Shown: positions 1 to 5,838 of the stretch, in pieces | How the letters are laid out: each line of letters opens with the position of its first letter | How positions within the stretch are numbered: position 1 is the stretch's first letter | Assembly: GCA_023423475.1 (NCBI GenBank) | Contig: JAFAFN010000406.1 | Span: 1 to 10,294, forward strand | Source: Actinomycetes bacterium | GTDB taxonomy: Bacteria > Actinomycetota > Acidimicrobiia > Acidimicrobiales > Microtrichaceae | Direction of reading: 5' to 3' | DNA length: 10,294 nucleotides | Translations under genes and position numbers: made by a program | Notes under the pieces: model-generated | Told to the model about the DNA's origin: nothing | The model's database searches: none | What the model saw: only the letters and a program-made list of their open reading frames with translations

Positions 1-30
1 CGACGAGCTACCGAACTGCTCCACCCCGCG
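1..30 (-). tRNA. Initiator tRNA-fMet (CAU), 5' part only, cut by the window edge
   Basis: Read on the minus strand from base 30 downwards, the sequence begins CGCGGGGTGGAGCAG and, after TTC, continues GGTAGCTCGTCG. This is the acceptor stem, D-arm and start of the anticodon stem of bacterial initiator tRNA. The C at position 1, which cannot pair normally with A72, is the hallmark of initiator rather than elongator methionine tRNA. Only about 30 of some 77 bases are present; the anticodon, variable and T arms lie beyond the window, so the CAU anticodon is inferred. The gene lies downstream of the AlkC-like gene on the same strand but has its own likely promoter in the 62-bp gap. Confidence 0.93.
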
Positions 31-41
31 GCGTGAGGACC

Positions 42-47
42 ACTCTA
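42..47 (-). promoter_or_regulatory. Probable -10 element for the initiator tRNA
   Basis: On the minus strand these bases read TAGAGT, fitting the actinobacterial TANNNT -10 consensus. The tRNA 5' end lies 11 bases downstream, so transcription would begin about four bases before the mature tRNA and leave a short leader for RNase P. I see no convincing -35 hexamer 16-19 bases upstream. The rest of 31-92 holds no gene and no strong terminator hairpin. Confidence 0.45.
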
Positions 48-92
48 CCGGGCACCCTCTGCACGGGCCAGTCGGTACCCGGCACCGGTCCC

Positions 93-1271
93 TCAGGGCA
101 CGACCAGTTCGAACTCACCGCTGGCCACGACGGTGCCGTTGAGCTGCACCTCGATCCGGTGCGTCCCCGGGTAGTAGGTGCGCGTCGTGATCGGCACGAT
201 CTTGTGGCGCCGCTCCAGCTCCACTGTCGCACCGGGCGCCAGATCGAGCGTCGTCCACTTGAACACCTTGCGCCCCGTGGTCCCGTTCGCCCGCACCCAG
301 TGGATCGCGTAGTCGACCACGACCCGATGTGACCGGGCCTCGTTCGAGGTCACCCGGAACGTCCACTCCGCCGCGCCCGGGTAGGTCACCTCGGGCGTCG
401 TCACGACCAGCTCGGCGTCGACGGCGAGGTCCGGCTCGTGACCCAGCAGACGCATCGCGTCGGGATTGCCGGCCTTGACCAGTGTGCGGATCCCGCGCCG
501 CACCACCCAGTCGATCCGAGCCTCGGTCTCGCCACCTGCTGCTCGTCCCTGCTCGGTCCACCGACCGGCGATCGACAGCGCCAACTCGGGCGAGATCCGA
601 CACAGGTCGTTCAGGTGGTTCGACACCGATCGGCGCACGTACTCCGAGTCGTCCGCGACGAGTCGATCGAGCAGGTGCACCGCGTAGCTCGGGTCGTTCG
701 TCGCCACGACCAACTTGGGCGCCCACGGCAGCTTCGGCCGAGTGCCCTCGCTCACCAGCCGTCGGACGTGTTCGTCGTCCCGCTCGATCCACTCGGCGAA
801 CAGCTCGAGCGCGGCGGACGGGTCGTCGTCGATGAACCCGCGGATCGCGAACTCCCCGCTCGCCAGCACCGTGAGCCGCGACATCAGATCGAGCGCGACC
901 TCGGGCTCGCCACGCCCCGCGACCCCGACCCACTCGACCAGGGGCCAGCCGTCCCAACCGGTCAGCCCACCCGGATGACCCTCGGCGTCCGGCGCGAGTG
1001 CCAGCACCCCGTCGACGACCGCCGCCGCGTCGACGAACGACTCGGGCATGCCGAGCACCAACGCCTCGGCCACGTGACGGACCCTCGCCTTGAGCTCGAG
1101 GGGCCCGAGTCCGTCGAGCGCCGCCACCTCGAACGTCTCGCTGCCGAAGCTCGGCTCGACCGCCGAGCACGCGACCGCCAGGCGGCGGACCAGTGCCGCG
1201 TCGATGTGGTCCTTGAACGCCGTCGAGGGCGCGTCGGACTGTTCGGCGGCGTCGGAGGTGGCGCGAGGCAT
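93..1271 (-). CDS. alkC: AlkC-like DNA alkylation repair glycosylase (HEAT-like repeats plus C-terminal Ig-like domain)
   Basis: 392 residues, ATG start. The N-terminal ~280 residues are helical HEAT-like repeats. They carry family-typical stretches: HVRRLVSEGTRPKLPWA at about 168-184, YVRRSVSNHLNDL at about 211-223, and DWVVRRGIRTLVKAGN at about 254-269. The C-terminal ~110 residues are beta-rich and Ig-like, ending with TTRTYYPGTH (362-371) and a QLNGTVVASGEF strand pair. This architecture matches AlkC, a DNA glycosylase of the AlkC/AlkD superfamily that excises N3-alkylated bases such as 3-methyladenine and 3-methylcytosine without flipping the base; the Ig-like domain helps hold the DNA. 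The enzyme would act in the cytoplasm in base excision repair. The gene is divergent from the lipoprotein operon. No Shine-Dalgarno is visible, but a CANNNT hexamer six bases before the ATG could give a leaderless start. The family assignment is firm; the exact substrate is inferred. Confidence 0.87.
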   Translation of the reverse strand: MPRATSDAAEQSDAPSTAFKDHIDAALVRRLAVACSAVEPSFGSETFEVAALDGLGPLELKARVRHVAEALVLGMPESFVDAAAVVDGVLALAPDAEGHPGGLTGWDGWPLVEWVGVAGRGEPEVALDLMSRLTVLASGEFAIRGFIDDDPSAALELFAEWIERDDEHVRRLVSEGTRPKLPWAPKLVVATNDPSYAVHLLDRLVADDSEYVRRSVSNHLNDLCRISPELALSIAGRWTEQGRAAGGETEARIDWVVRRGIRTLVKAGNPDAMRLLGHEPDLAVDAELVVTTPEVTYPGAAEWTFRVTSNEARSHRVVVDYAIHWVRANGTTGRKVFKWTTLDLAPGATVELERRHKIVPITTRTYYPGTHRIEVQLNGTVVASGEFELVVP

Positions 1272-1274
1272 GCC

Positions 1275-1300
1275 GACAGTCTGTCCGCGCTGCCAGGCAG
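1275..1300. promoter_or_regulatory. Two adjacent short inverted repeats in the divergent alkC/lipoprotein gap
   Basis: GACAG-T-CTGTC (1275-1285) and CTGCC-A-GGCAG (1290-1300) are perfect 5-bp half-site palindromes, each with a one-base centre, with centres 15 bp apart. The first covers the only plausible -10 for the AlkC-like gene (minus-strand CAGACT, 1278-1283). A dimeric repressor or activator site is possible. Such short palindromes also arise by chance in GC-rich DNA, so this is only a candidate operator. Confidence 0.25.
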
Positions 1301-1348
1301 GCTCGACCCTGACTTGCGTGCGACTGCAGCGACCGCCACGCTCCCTGC

Positions 1349-2389
1349 GTGCCCATCACTCCCCCGACGTCGCCGGGTGCGTCGCGCCGAGGACCACGAG
1401 TCGTCGCACTCGTCGCCACCGCGATGGTGATCGCTGCGTCGCTGACCGGCTGCGGCAGCGACTCGGCCGGCGGCGACACCGCCTCCGATTCCGACTCGAC
1501 CGCAGCGCCATCCTCGACCGCAGCGAGCAGCCGGTCGACCGCGGCGGACGAGACCGACGTGCCCTACGGGCCGGACACCGACTGCCCGGCCGACGACCCG
1601 TCCTGCGCGGGGGACCAGGAGCTCGACATCTACCGGTCCGGTCGGCCGGGGCCGAACCCCGTGGTGATCTGGGTGCACGGCGGCGCGTTCGCGATCGGCT
1701 CCAAGATCGATGAGTCCGAGCACTTCGACGACTTCCTCGACAAGGGGTGGGACCTCGTCTCGGTCGACTACCGACTGACCACCGCGGATGGGGCGAACGC
1801 CTTCCCGACCGCGTTGAGCGACGTGCGCCGAGCCGTGCGCTGGGTCAAGGCGAACGCGGACCAGCACGACTGGGACCCGAACCGGGTCGCGGCGATCGGC
1901 CACTCCGCTGGCGGCAACCTGGTCGGCATGTTGGCCGCCGCGCCGGACGAGGCCGACCTCGACGAGCCCGGCCTGCCGACGGAGCTCGCCGCGCACGATC
2001 CCAGCGTGATCTCGGCGGTCGCGCTGACCCCCGTGTCGGACCTCGCCACGTTCGCCACCGTCGCCGAGTTCACCGCCGACGTGCAGCGCTACGCCGGGTG
2101 CGCCCAGGACACCTCGAGCTGTCCGGCCGCCTTCGAGCGCGGCTCGGTGCAGACCCACGTCGACTCGTCCAGCGCCCCGCTGCTCACGTTCCACGGCTCC
2201 GATGACCCCTACGCCCCACCATCGCAGGCCGAGCTGGTCGCGGCGGCGTACCGGTCCGCGGGGATCGGCGACCGCTTCGAGTTCGTGCTGGTCGACGACG
2301 GGCCCGAGAAGTTCCGTGGCCACTTCCCCGACATCGACCGCTGGGCACCGAAGATGGTCGAGTTCGTCGAGGGGGCATCCCCGCGATGA
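1349..2389 (+). CDS. Secreted lipoprotein alpha/beta-hydrolase (esterase/lipase-like), first of a tandem pair
   Basis: 346 residues, GTG start. The N-terminus is a lipoprotein signal: SRRGPR (12-17), a hydrophobic core, then lipobox LTGC with C35 as the lipidated residue. The only in-frame ATG (codon 26) would remove the basic region, so the GTG start is preferred. A Ser/Thr/Ala/Asp-rich linker (about 36-70) leads to an alpha/beta-hydrolase fold with oxyanion-hole motif HGGAF (110-114), nucleophile elbow GHSAGG (S186), acid in HGSDDP (probably D286) and H325 in FRGHFPD. The triad is complete. Two cysteine pairs (C79/C86 and C251/C258) could form disulfides, fitting an exported enzyme. It resembles the Abhydrolase_3/formamidase-like esterases, but the substrate cannot be read from sequence. 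Its stop overlaps the start of a close paralogue, indicating an operon. No Shine-Dalgarno precedes the GTG; CACGCT ends six bases before it and might serve as a -10. Confidence 0.87.
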   Translation: MPITPPTSPGASRRGPRVVALVATAMVIAASLTGCGSDSAGGDTASDSDSTAAPSSTAASSRSTAADETDVPYGPDTDCPADDPSCAGDQELDIYRSGRPGPNPVVIWVHGGAFAIGSKIDESEHFDDFLDKGWDLVSVDYRLTTADGANAFPTALSDVRRAVRWVKANADQHDWDPNRVAAIGHSAGGNLVGMLAAAPDEADLDEPGLPTELAAHDPSVISAVALTPVSDLATFATVAEFTADVQRYAGCAQDTSSCPAAFERGSVQTHVDSSSAPLLTFHGSDDPYAPPSQAELVAAAYRSAGIGDRFEFVLVDDGPEKFRGHFPDIDRWAPKMVEFVEGASPR

Positions 2390-3342
2390 CACCTTTCTCG
2401 ATGCTCCGGCGGGTCGCGCTGTCGGTGCTCGCCGTGACCTCGCTGCTCGTCGTCACGTCCTGCGGACTCTTCGAGGACGACGAACCGCCATCGACCACCA
2501 TGTCGCGACCGCCGGAGGCGGACGTCGCCTATGGCGTCGACCTGTCGTGCGCACCCGACGTGATCCCCTGCACGGGCGCGCAGACCGTCGACATCTACCG
2601 CTCGGACGAGATCGGCCCCAACCCGGTCGTCGTGTGGATCCACGGCGGCGGCTTCATCGGCGGTGACAAGGCGACCGGCCTCAACGAGCACCTCGAGACG
2701 TTCCTCGACGACGGCTGGGACATCGTGTCGATGAACTACCGGCTCTCGACCGCGGACGCGAACCAGTTCCCCGCGGCGCTCCAGGACGCCAAGTACGTGG
2801 TGCGCTGGGTCAAGGCCAACGCCGCCAACCAGGACTGGGACGCCACCTCGGTCGCGGCGGTCGGTCACTCCGCGGGCGGCAACCTGGCTGCGATGCTCGC
2901 GGTCACCTCGGACGTCGACGAGCTCGAACCGGTCGACCTGGCGCCGCATCTCACCGCGGTCGACTCCTCGGTGATCGCGGCGATCGCGATCGCCCCGGTC
3001 TCGGACGTCGGCGCGTTCGGCGACGTGCTCGGCTGGGACCGCGCCGCGCTCTGGTACACCGGCTGCGACGGCTGCCCCGAGGAGCAGCGCGCCTCGGTCA
3101 TCCCGTACGTCGACGGCGAGTCCTCACCGCTGCTGATGCTGCACGGCGCGGACGACCCGATCGCGCCGCCTGCCATCGGCGAGGCCGTCGTGGCGGCCTA
3201 CCAGGCGGCCGGCATCGGCGATCGTGTGCAGCTCATCGTCGTCGACGACGGCCCCGAGGACTTCCGGGGCCACAACCCGGACTTCGACCGCTGGGACGAC
3301 GTGTTCGTCGACTTCCTCGACGCCGCCCGCCCGACGGAGTGA
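2386..3342 (+). CDS. Secreted lipoprotein alpha/beta-hydrolase, second of a tandem pair
   Basis: 318 residues. The ATG shares bases with the upstream TGA (ATGA), so translation is probably coupled. The signal peptide has basic residues (LRR, 7-9), a hydrophobic core and lipobox VTSC with C26 lipidated. A short linker precedes the hydrolase domain: HGGGF (86-90), GHSAGG with nucleophile S162, HGADDP with probable acid D257, and FRGHNPD with H296. Long blocks match the upstream protein, including VRWVKANA, VAAVGHSAGGNL and VDDGPEDFRGH, so the two arose by duplication. Cysteine pairs C55/C62 and C227/C230 occupy the same places as in the paralogue, though the second pair is spaced differently. 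Both are probably anchored to the outer face of the membrane. The linker is shorter than in the first copy and the oxyanion motif has Gly where the first has Ala, hinting at different substrates. The stop codon lies inside a tandem repeat. Confidence 0.87.
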   Translation: MTPFSMLRRVALSVLAVTSLLVVTSCGLFEDDEPPSTTMSRPPEADVAYGVDLSCAPDVIPCTGAQTVDIYRSDEIGPNPVVVWIHGGGFIGGDKATGLNEHLETFLDDGWDIVSMNYRLSTADANQFPAALQDAKYVVRWVKANAANQDWDATSVAAVGHSAGGNLAAMLAVTSDVDELEPVDLAPHLTAVDSSVIAAIAIAPVSDVGAFGDVLGWDRAALWYTGCDGCPEEQRASVIPYVDGESSPLLMLHGADDPIAPPAIGEAVVAAYQAAGIGDRVQLIVVDDGPEDFRGHNPDFDRWDDVFVDFLDAARPTE

Positions 3343-3390
3343 GCATCAGCCCGACGGAGTGAGCATCAGCCCGACGGAGTGAGCCTCAGC
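3331..3390. repeat. Tandem repeat, three 20-bp units, spanning both stop codons of a convergent gene pair
   Basis: The unit ccgacggagtgagcatcagc occurs at 3331-3350, 3351-3370 and 3371-3390. The first two copies are identical and the third differs by one base (gagcCtcagc). The first unit contains the TGA (3340-3342) of the plus-strand lipoprotein gene; the third contains the TGA (3386-3388 on the minus strand) of the hydrolase gene coming the other way. Each unit carries a stop in both directions, so gain or loss of units would leave both proteins unchanged. The array ends at a 10-bp palindrome, CTCAGCTGAG (3385-3394). There are no spacers, so it is not a CRISPR. Replication slippage is the likely origin. 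Confidence 0.93.
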
Positions 3391-4141
3391 TGAGCAGTCC
3401 GAGGCCCTTCGCGACCGCCGCGCCGGTGGGCGACGCGTTGAGGTAGGGCTCGGGGTCGTGTGCCCGGTGGCCGTTGTCGACCATGTGCTCGACGACCTGG
3501 TCACCGAAGCGCCGTCCGAAGCCCTTGCCGCCACATGCCGGGTCGCCCACCGCCGCGATGTTCGTCCACGAACGCACGCTGCCGGGCCACACGCCGACGC
3601 CGTCCTCGGGTGCGGGCTTCAGCTGGTCGAACACGAACGACGACGCCAACGGCGAGCCCATCGTGATGAACGCCGGAGAGAGCTCGGGCCGGTCCGCGAG
3701 CACCAGGTAGCTGACGATGGTGCCGAGCGAGTGTGCGATGACCAGCTCGGTGTCCTCACCGAGCACCGAGTCGACGCGGTGACGGACCTGACGTCGCACG
3801 TCACCCGCGGCGAGGAACCGGCCGGCCTGGTCCATGAGCCGCTCGTTGGCCGCGTCGCCGACGGCCTTCGCGATGGTCTCGATGCCCTGGGCGCCGGGGA
3901 TCGTCCCGATCACGTCCATCAGGCCGCTCTTGGCCGCCAGGTCACCCGGGTCGGGCATCTCGCCCTTGTCGGGATCGAGTCGGAACAGGTCCCCGTAGAA
4001 CGCGACCGCCACGTCGGCCGGGTCGACGTCGACACCGGAGTGCCACAGACCGTCGCGCAGCGCCGGCACCCACCGGTTCGCGATCTCGTTGGGACCCCAG
4101 AGCTCGTTGAACGCTCCATGGACCAGAACCACTCGACTCAT
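3386..4141 (-). CDS. Cytoplasmic alpha/beta-hydrolase (lipase/esterase-like serine hydrolase)
   Basis: 251 residues, ATG start. A GAGG six bases before the ATG is a reasonable Shine-Dalgarno. The protein opens directly with beta-strand VVLVHG (4-9) and has no signal peptide. The nucleophile elbow is AHSLG (S138), preceded by strand ELVIAHS. The likely acid is D200 in NIAAVGDP, and the histidine is H225 or H228 in NGHRAHDPEPYL. Other family-like blocks are AVAFYGDLFR (46-55), FITMGSPL (158-165) and GVGVWPGSVRSWTNIA. This belongs to a group of actinobacterial hydrolases that I know only as uncharacterised; substrate and reaction are unknown. It lies 42 bp downstream of the helical-repeat gene on the same strand, probably in one transcript. 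The stop falls inside the 20-bp tandem repeat. Confidence 0.8.
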   Translation of the reverse strand: MSRVVLVHGAFNELWGPNEIANRWVPALRDGLWHSGVDVDPADVAVAFYGDLFRLDPDKGEMPDPGDLAAKSGLMDVIGTIPGAQGIETIAKAVGDAANERLMDQAGRFLAAGDVRRQVRHRVDSVLGEDTELVIAHSLGTIVSYLVLADRPELSPAFITMGSPLASSFVFDQLKPAPEDGVGVWPGSVRSWTNIAAVGDPACGGKGFGRRFGDQVVEHMVDNGHRAHDPEPYLNASPTGAAVAKGLGLLS

Positions 4142-4183
4142 CGTCTGCCTCGTCGTGTTGCCGACGGCGACCTGCGTCGGGCT

Positions 4184-5440
4184 TCAGGCCGCCCCGTCGG
4201 CGCGCCGGTCCGGCCAGTCTGCCAACGTCGAGCGCATTTCCGTGACATGTTCGTCGAGCGTGCACTCGTCCTCGGCGGCGTAGCACGAGTAGGTGAAGGC
4301 CCCAGACGCCCCGACCATCCAGCCACGTGCCGATGACCAGTGCGGCGCGTGCATCCGGAAGCGGAACAGGTGGAGCGACTCGACACCCGTGTCGTGGACA
4401 CCGAGGTACTCGATCTCATCGGGCGCCCGACCCAGCTCTGTGACGTCCGCGAGCCAGCGGGTGAGCATCGCCTCGTGCACGCTGACCTCGTCGACGTCCT
4501 CGGGCAACAGGTCGAGCCGACCGGTGGGCGCGAGCCCGTCGTAGAGCTCGGCGAGCGCCAGCGGGTCACGGGCGATCAGACCGAAGCGCTCCGGCGCGAC
4601 GGGCTCGCCGAGCGATGCGAGCCGTGGGGCACCCAGCGCCGACACCCGCGGATCGGCGGAGGACAGAAGCCGGAGCAGCGCGTCGCGACGGTCGATGCCG
4701 TCCATCCGGTCGATCAGCGACGAGAGGACCGCCAGGCGCTCGCGGTCCGCTCGGACCGGATCACCGACGTGGGCCGGCGTGCCCGCCGCCCGGTCGCACG
4801 CGTCGACCAGCAGGTGCACCTGGTGGGTTGCCACCGCCACGATCTCGGCTCGGCAGGCCATCGACAGCAGGTCACGACGACGCAGCTCGCTCAGCAGACC
4901 GGCCGCGTGCCAGGTCCAACCAGGTGTGCCGAGCACGACGAGCGCGATGCCGACGATGCGCCGGGTCGTGGCCTCGGCGACCTCGGCATCCGAGTCCGCG
5001 GCCAGCTCGGGCAGGTCGAGCAGCGGCTCGATCACGGCGGTGGTCGCCCGGGGCAGCAGCTCGATCCGCCCACCGGGTCCGATCAGCGACTCGAGCGCGG
5101 CCAGCCCCTCGGTGTCGCGTCGCAACGCGAGTTGGTGGAGGAACGCCCGCCGGACCCGTTCACCGGCGACCAGGTAGGCGCGAGCGACGTCCTGTGCCGG
5201 CACGACCCTGGGCTGCAGCCAGAGCATCCTGGCGAGCAGCTCGGCCGGATGGCGGCGGTCGCCCTCGACGGTCGGGTACGAGCCGGATGCTGCCTCGAGC
5301 ACGGCGCGGCCGCCGAGTGCGTCCAGGTCGTCGCCGGACCACTCGGCGAGCGTGCCGAGGGCGAGGGACCGCGCGACCAGGTCCCTGCGTCGCAGCAGGG
5401 ACCTGAGCTCCGCCACGTCGTCCAGCCCGATCACGGTCAC
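4184..5440 (-). CDS. Uncharacterised helical-repeat protein with a distinct C-terminal domain
   Basis: I do not recognise this protein. From a GTG at 5440 it has 418 residues. Most of it is Leu/Ala/Arg-rich amphipathic helix without strict repeats, recalling HEAT/ARM-like solenoids; examples are DVAELRSLLRRRDLVARSLA near the start and RRDALLRLLSSADPRVSALG in the middle. The last ~76 residues (about 343-418) differ: an aromatic beta-rich block, LHLFRFRMHAPHW then GWMVGASGAFTYSCY, followed by an acidic helix EDECTLDEHVTEM. No catalytic motif, signal peptide or membrane segment is visible. Start choice is uncertain: GTG 5440, GTG 5434 and ATG 5491 are all possible. The open frame continues to 5617, but that would run across the ribosome binding site and start of the opposite-strand small gene. 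It probably forms an operon with the hydrolase downstream; a scaffold or binding role is only a guess from the fold. Confidence 0.7.
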   Translation of the reverse strand: MTVIGLDDVAELRSLLRRRDLVARSLALGTLAEWSGDDLDALGGRAVLEAASGSYPTVEGDRRHPAELLARMLWLQPRVVPAQDVARAYLVAGERVRRAFLHQLALRRDTEGLAALESLIGPGGRIELLPRATTAVIEPLLDLPELAADSDAEVAEATTRRIVGIALVVLGTPGWTWHAAGLLSELRRRDLLSMACRAEIVAVATHQVHLLVDACDRAAGTPAHVGDPVRADRERLAVLSSLIDRMDGIDRRDALLRLLSSADPRVSALGAPRLASLGEPVAPERFGLIARDPLALAELYDGLAPTGRLDLLPEDVDEVSVHEAMLTRWLADVTELGRAPDEIEYLGVHDTGVESLHLFRFRMHAPHWSSARGWMVGASGAFTYSCYAAEDECTLDEHVTEMRSTLADWPDRRADGAA

Positions 5441-5550
5441 AGGATGACCGACCCGGCCGCGTTTGTGAATCCCGCTGGGGACTTCGCCCATCGAGCGAGG
5501 AGGCTCGTCTAGCCTCACGAATGGGTGTTGGGGGAAGGGCCCTCGCCCGA

Positions 5551-5559
5551 AGGGGAGGA
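5551..5559 (+). promoter_or_regulatory. Strong Shine-Dalgarno for the small membrane protein
   Basis: AGGGGAGGA ends five bases before the ATG at 5565. It is by far the best ribosome binding site in the window; most other starts here have none. It fixes the start of the 60-codon gene and implies a leadered mRNA. A TAGCCT at 5510-5515 could be its -10, with a small hairpin CGAGC/GCTCG (5492-5507) just upstream, but no good -35 is seen. Confidence 0.7.
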
Positions 5560-5564
5560 ACGAC

Positions 5565-5747
5565 ATGGGGAACTCGACTCGACGCGCGCTGCTGTTGACG
5601 ATGCTGGCGACGGTCACGATCGCGGCGTCGGCCTGCGGACCGGAGGCCTACGAGGGCTGGTCGCAGATCTTCAGCCAGCTCATCGGCGGTGCGCTGGGCA
5701 TCGGCGTGATCCTGCTGATCATCGCCGCCAACCTGCCCAAGGTCTGA
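5565..5747 (+). CDS. Small putative lipoprotein / membrane protein, 60 residues
   Basis: The N-terminus has a basic patch (STRRA), a hydrophobic core and ASAC, a lipobox-like end with C24 as the possible lipidated residue. A short polar stretch (PEAYEGWSQIFSQ) is followed by a second hydrophobic segment, LIGGALGIGVILLIIAANL (about 39-57), long enough to cross the membrane, and a PKV tail. Two topologies are possible: a lipid-anchored peptide with one transmembrane helix, or a two-helix hairpin protein. The gene has an excellent Shine-Dalgarno and a hairpin just after the stop, which argue that it is real despite its size. It lies upstream of the adenylate cyclase on the same strand but is separated by 91 bp and its own probable terminator. 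I do not recognise a family. Confidence 0.72.
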   Translation: MGNSTRRALLLTMLATVTIAASACGPEAYEGWSQIFSQLIGGALGIGVILLIIAANLPKV

Positions 5748-5754
5748 CCGGTCG

Positions 5755-5771
5755 CGCCCCGTGCAGGGGCG
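5755..5771 (+). terminator. GC-rich hairpin after the small membrane protein gene
   Basis: CGCCCC-GTGCA-GGGGCG forms a perfect 6-bp stem with a 5-base loop, starting seven bases after the TGA. There is no T-tract, as is common for actinobacterial hairpin terminators, so termination is plausible but unproven. It covers the alternative upstream GTG (5761) of the cyclase frame, which argues against that start. Confidence 0.45.
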
Positions 5772-5825
5772 GATGGGCACCGGATGGCGAGCGACGCACC
5801 GGGCGGCCGCGACAGCGTCCGCCCC

Positions 5826-5831
5826 TACACT
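5826..5831 (+). promoter_or_regulatory. -10 element (TACACT) for a leaderless adenylate cyclase mRNA
   Basis: TACACT fits TANNNT and is separated by exactly seven bases from the ATG at 5839, placing the transcription start at or next to the A of the start codon. There is no Shine-Dalgarno. The preceding bases gcgtccgcccc are nearly the same as those before the aminopeptidase -10 (gcgtccgccc, 9478-9487). No -35 hexamer is evident. Confidence 0.6.
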
Positions 5832-5838
5832 GACGCGC

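Noticed and set aside
115..1479. A 454-codon minus-strand frame overlapping the AlkC-like gene in another frame.
   Set aside because: Low-complexity Arg/Gly-rich translation; the overlapping AlkC-like frame has clear family motifs.
962..2392. A 476-codon open frame on the minus strand across the first lipoprotein gene and part of the AlkC-like gene.
   Set aside because: It has no recognisable motif, and the plus-strand frame has a signal peptide and complete catalytic triad.
3331..3390. Short CRISPR-like array.
   Set aside because: The units are directly abutting with no spacers, only three copies, and no cas genes nearby.
5441..5617. A longer helical-repeat protein starting up to 5617.
   Set aside because: It would cross the strong Shine-Dalgarno and the start of the small plus-strand gene; GTG or ATG starts at 5434-5491 are more economical.
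5761..5838. A longer cyclase starting at GTG 5761.
   Set aside because: That codon lies in the loop of a probable terminator hairpin and upstream of the likely -10; the extra residues do not resemble anything.
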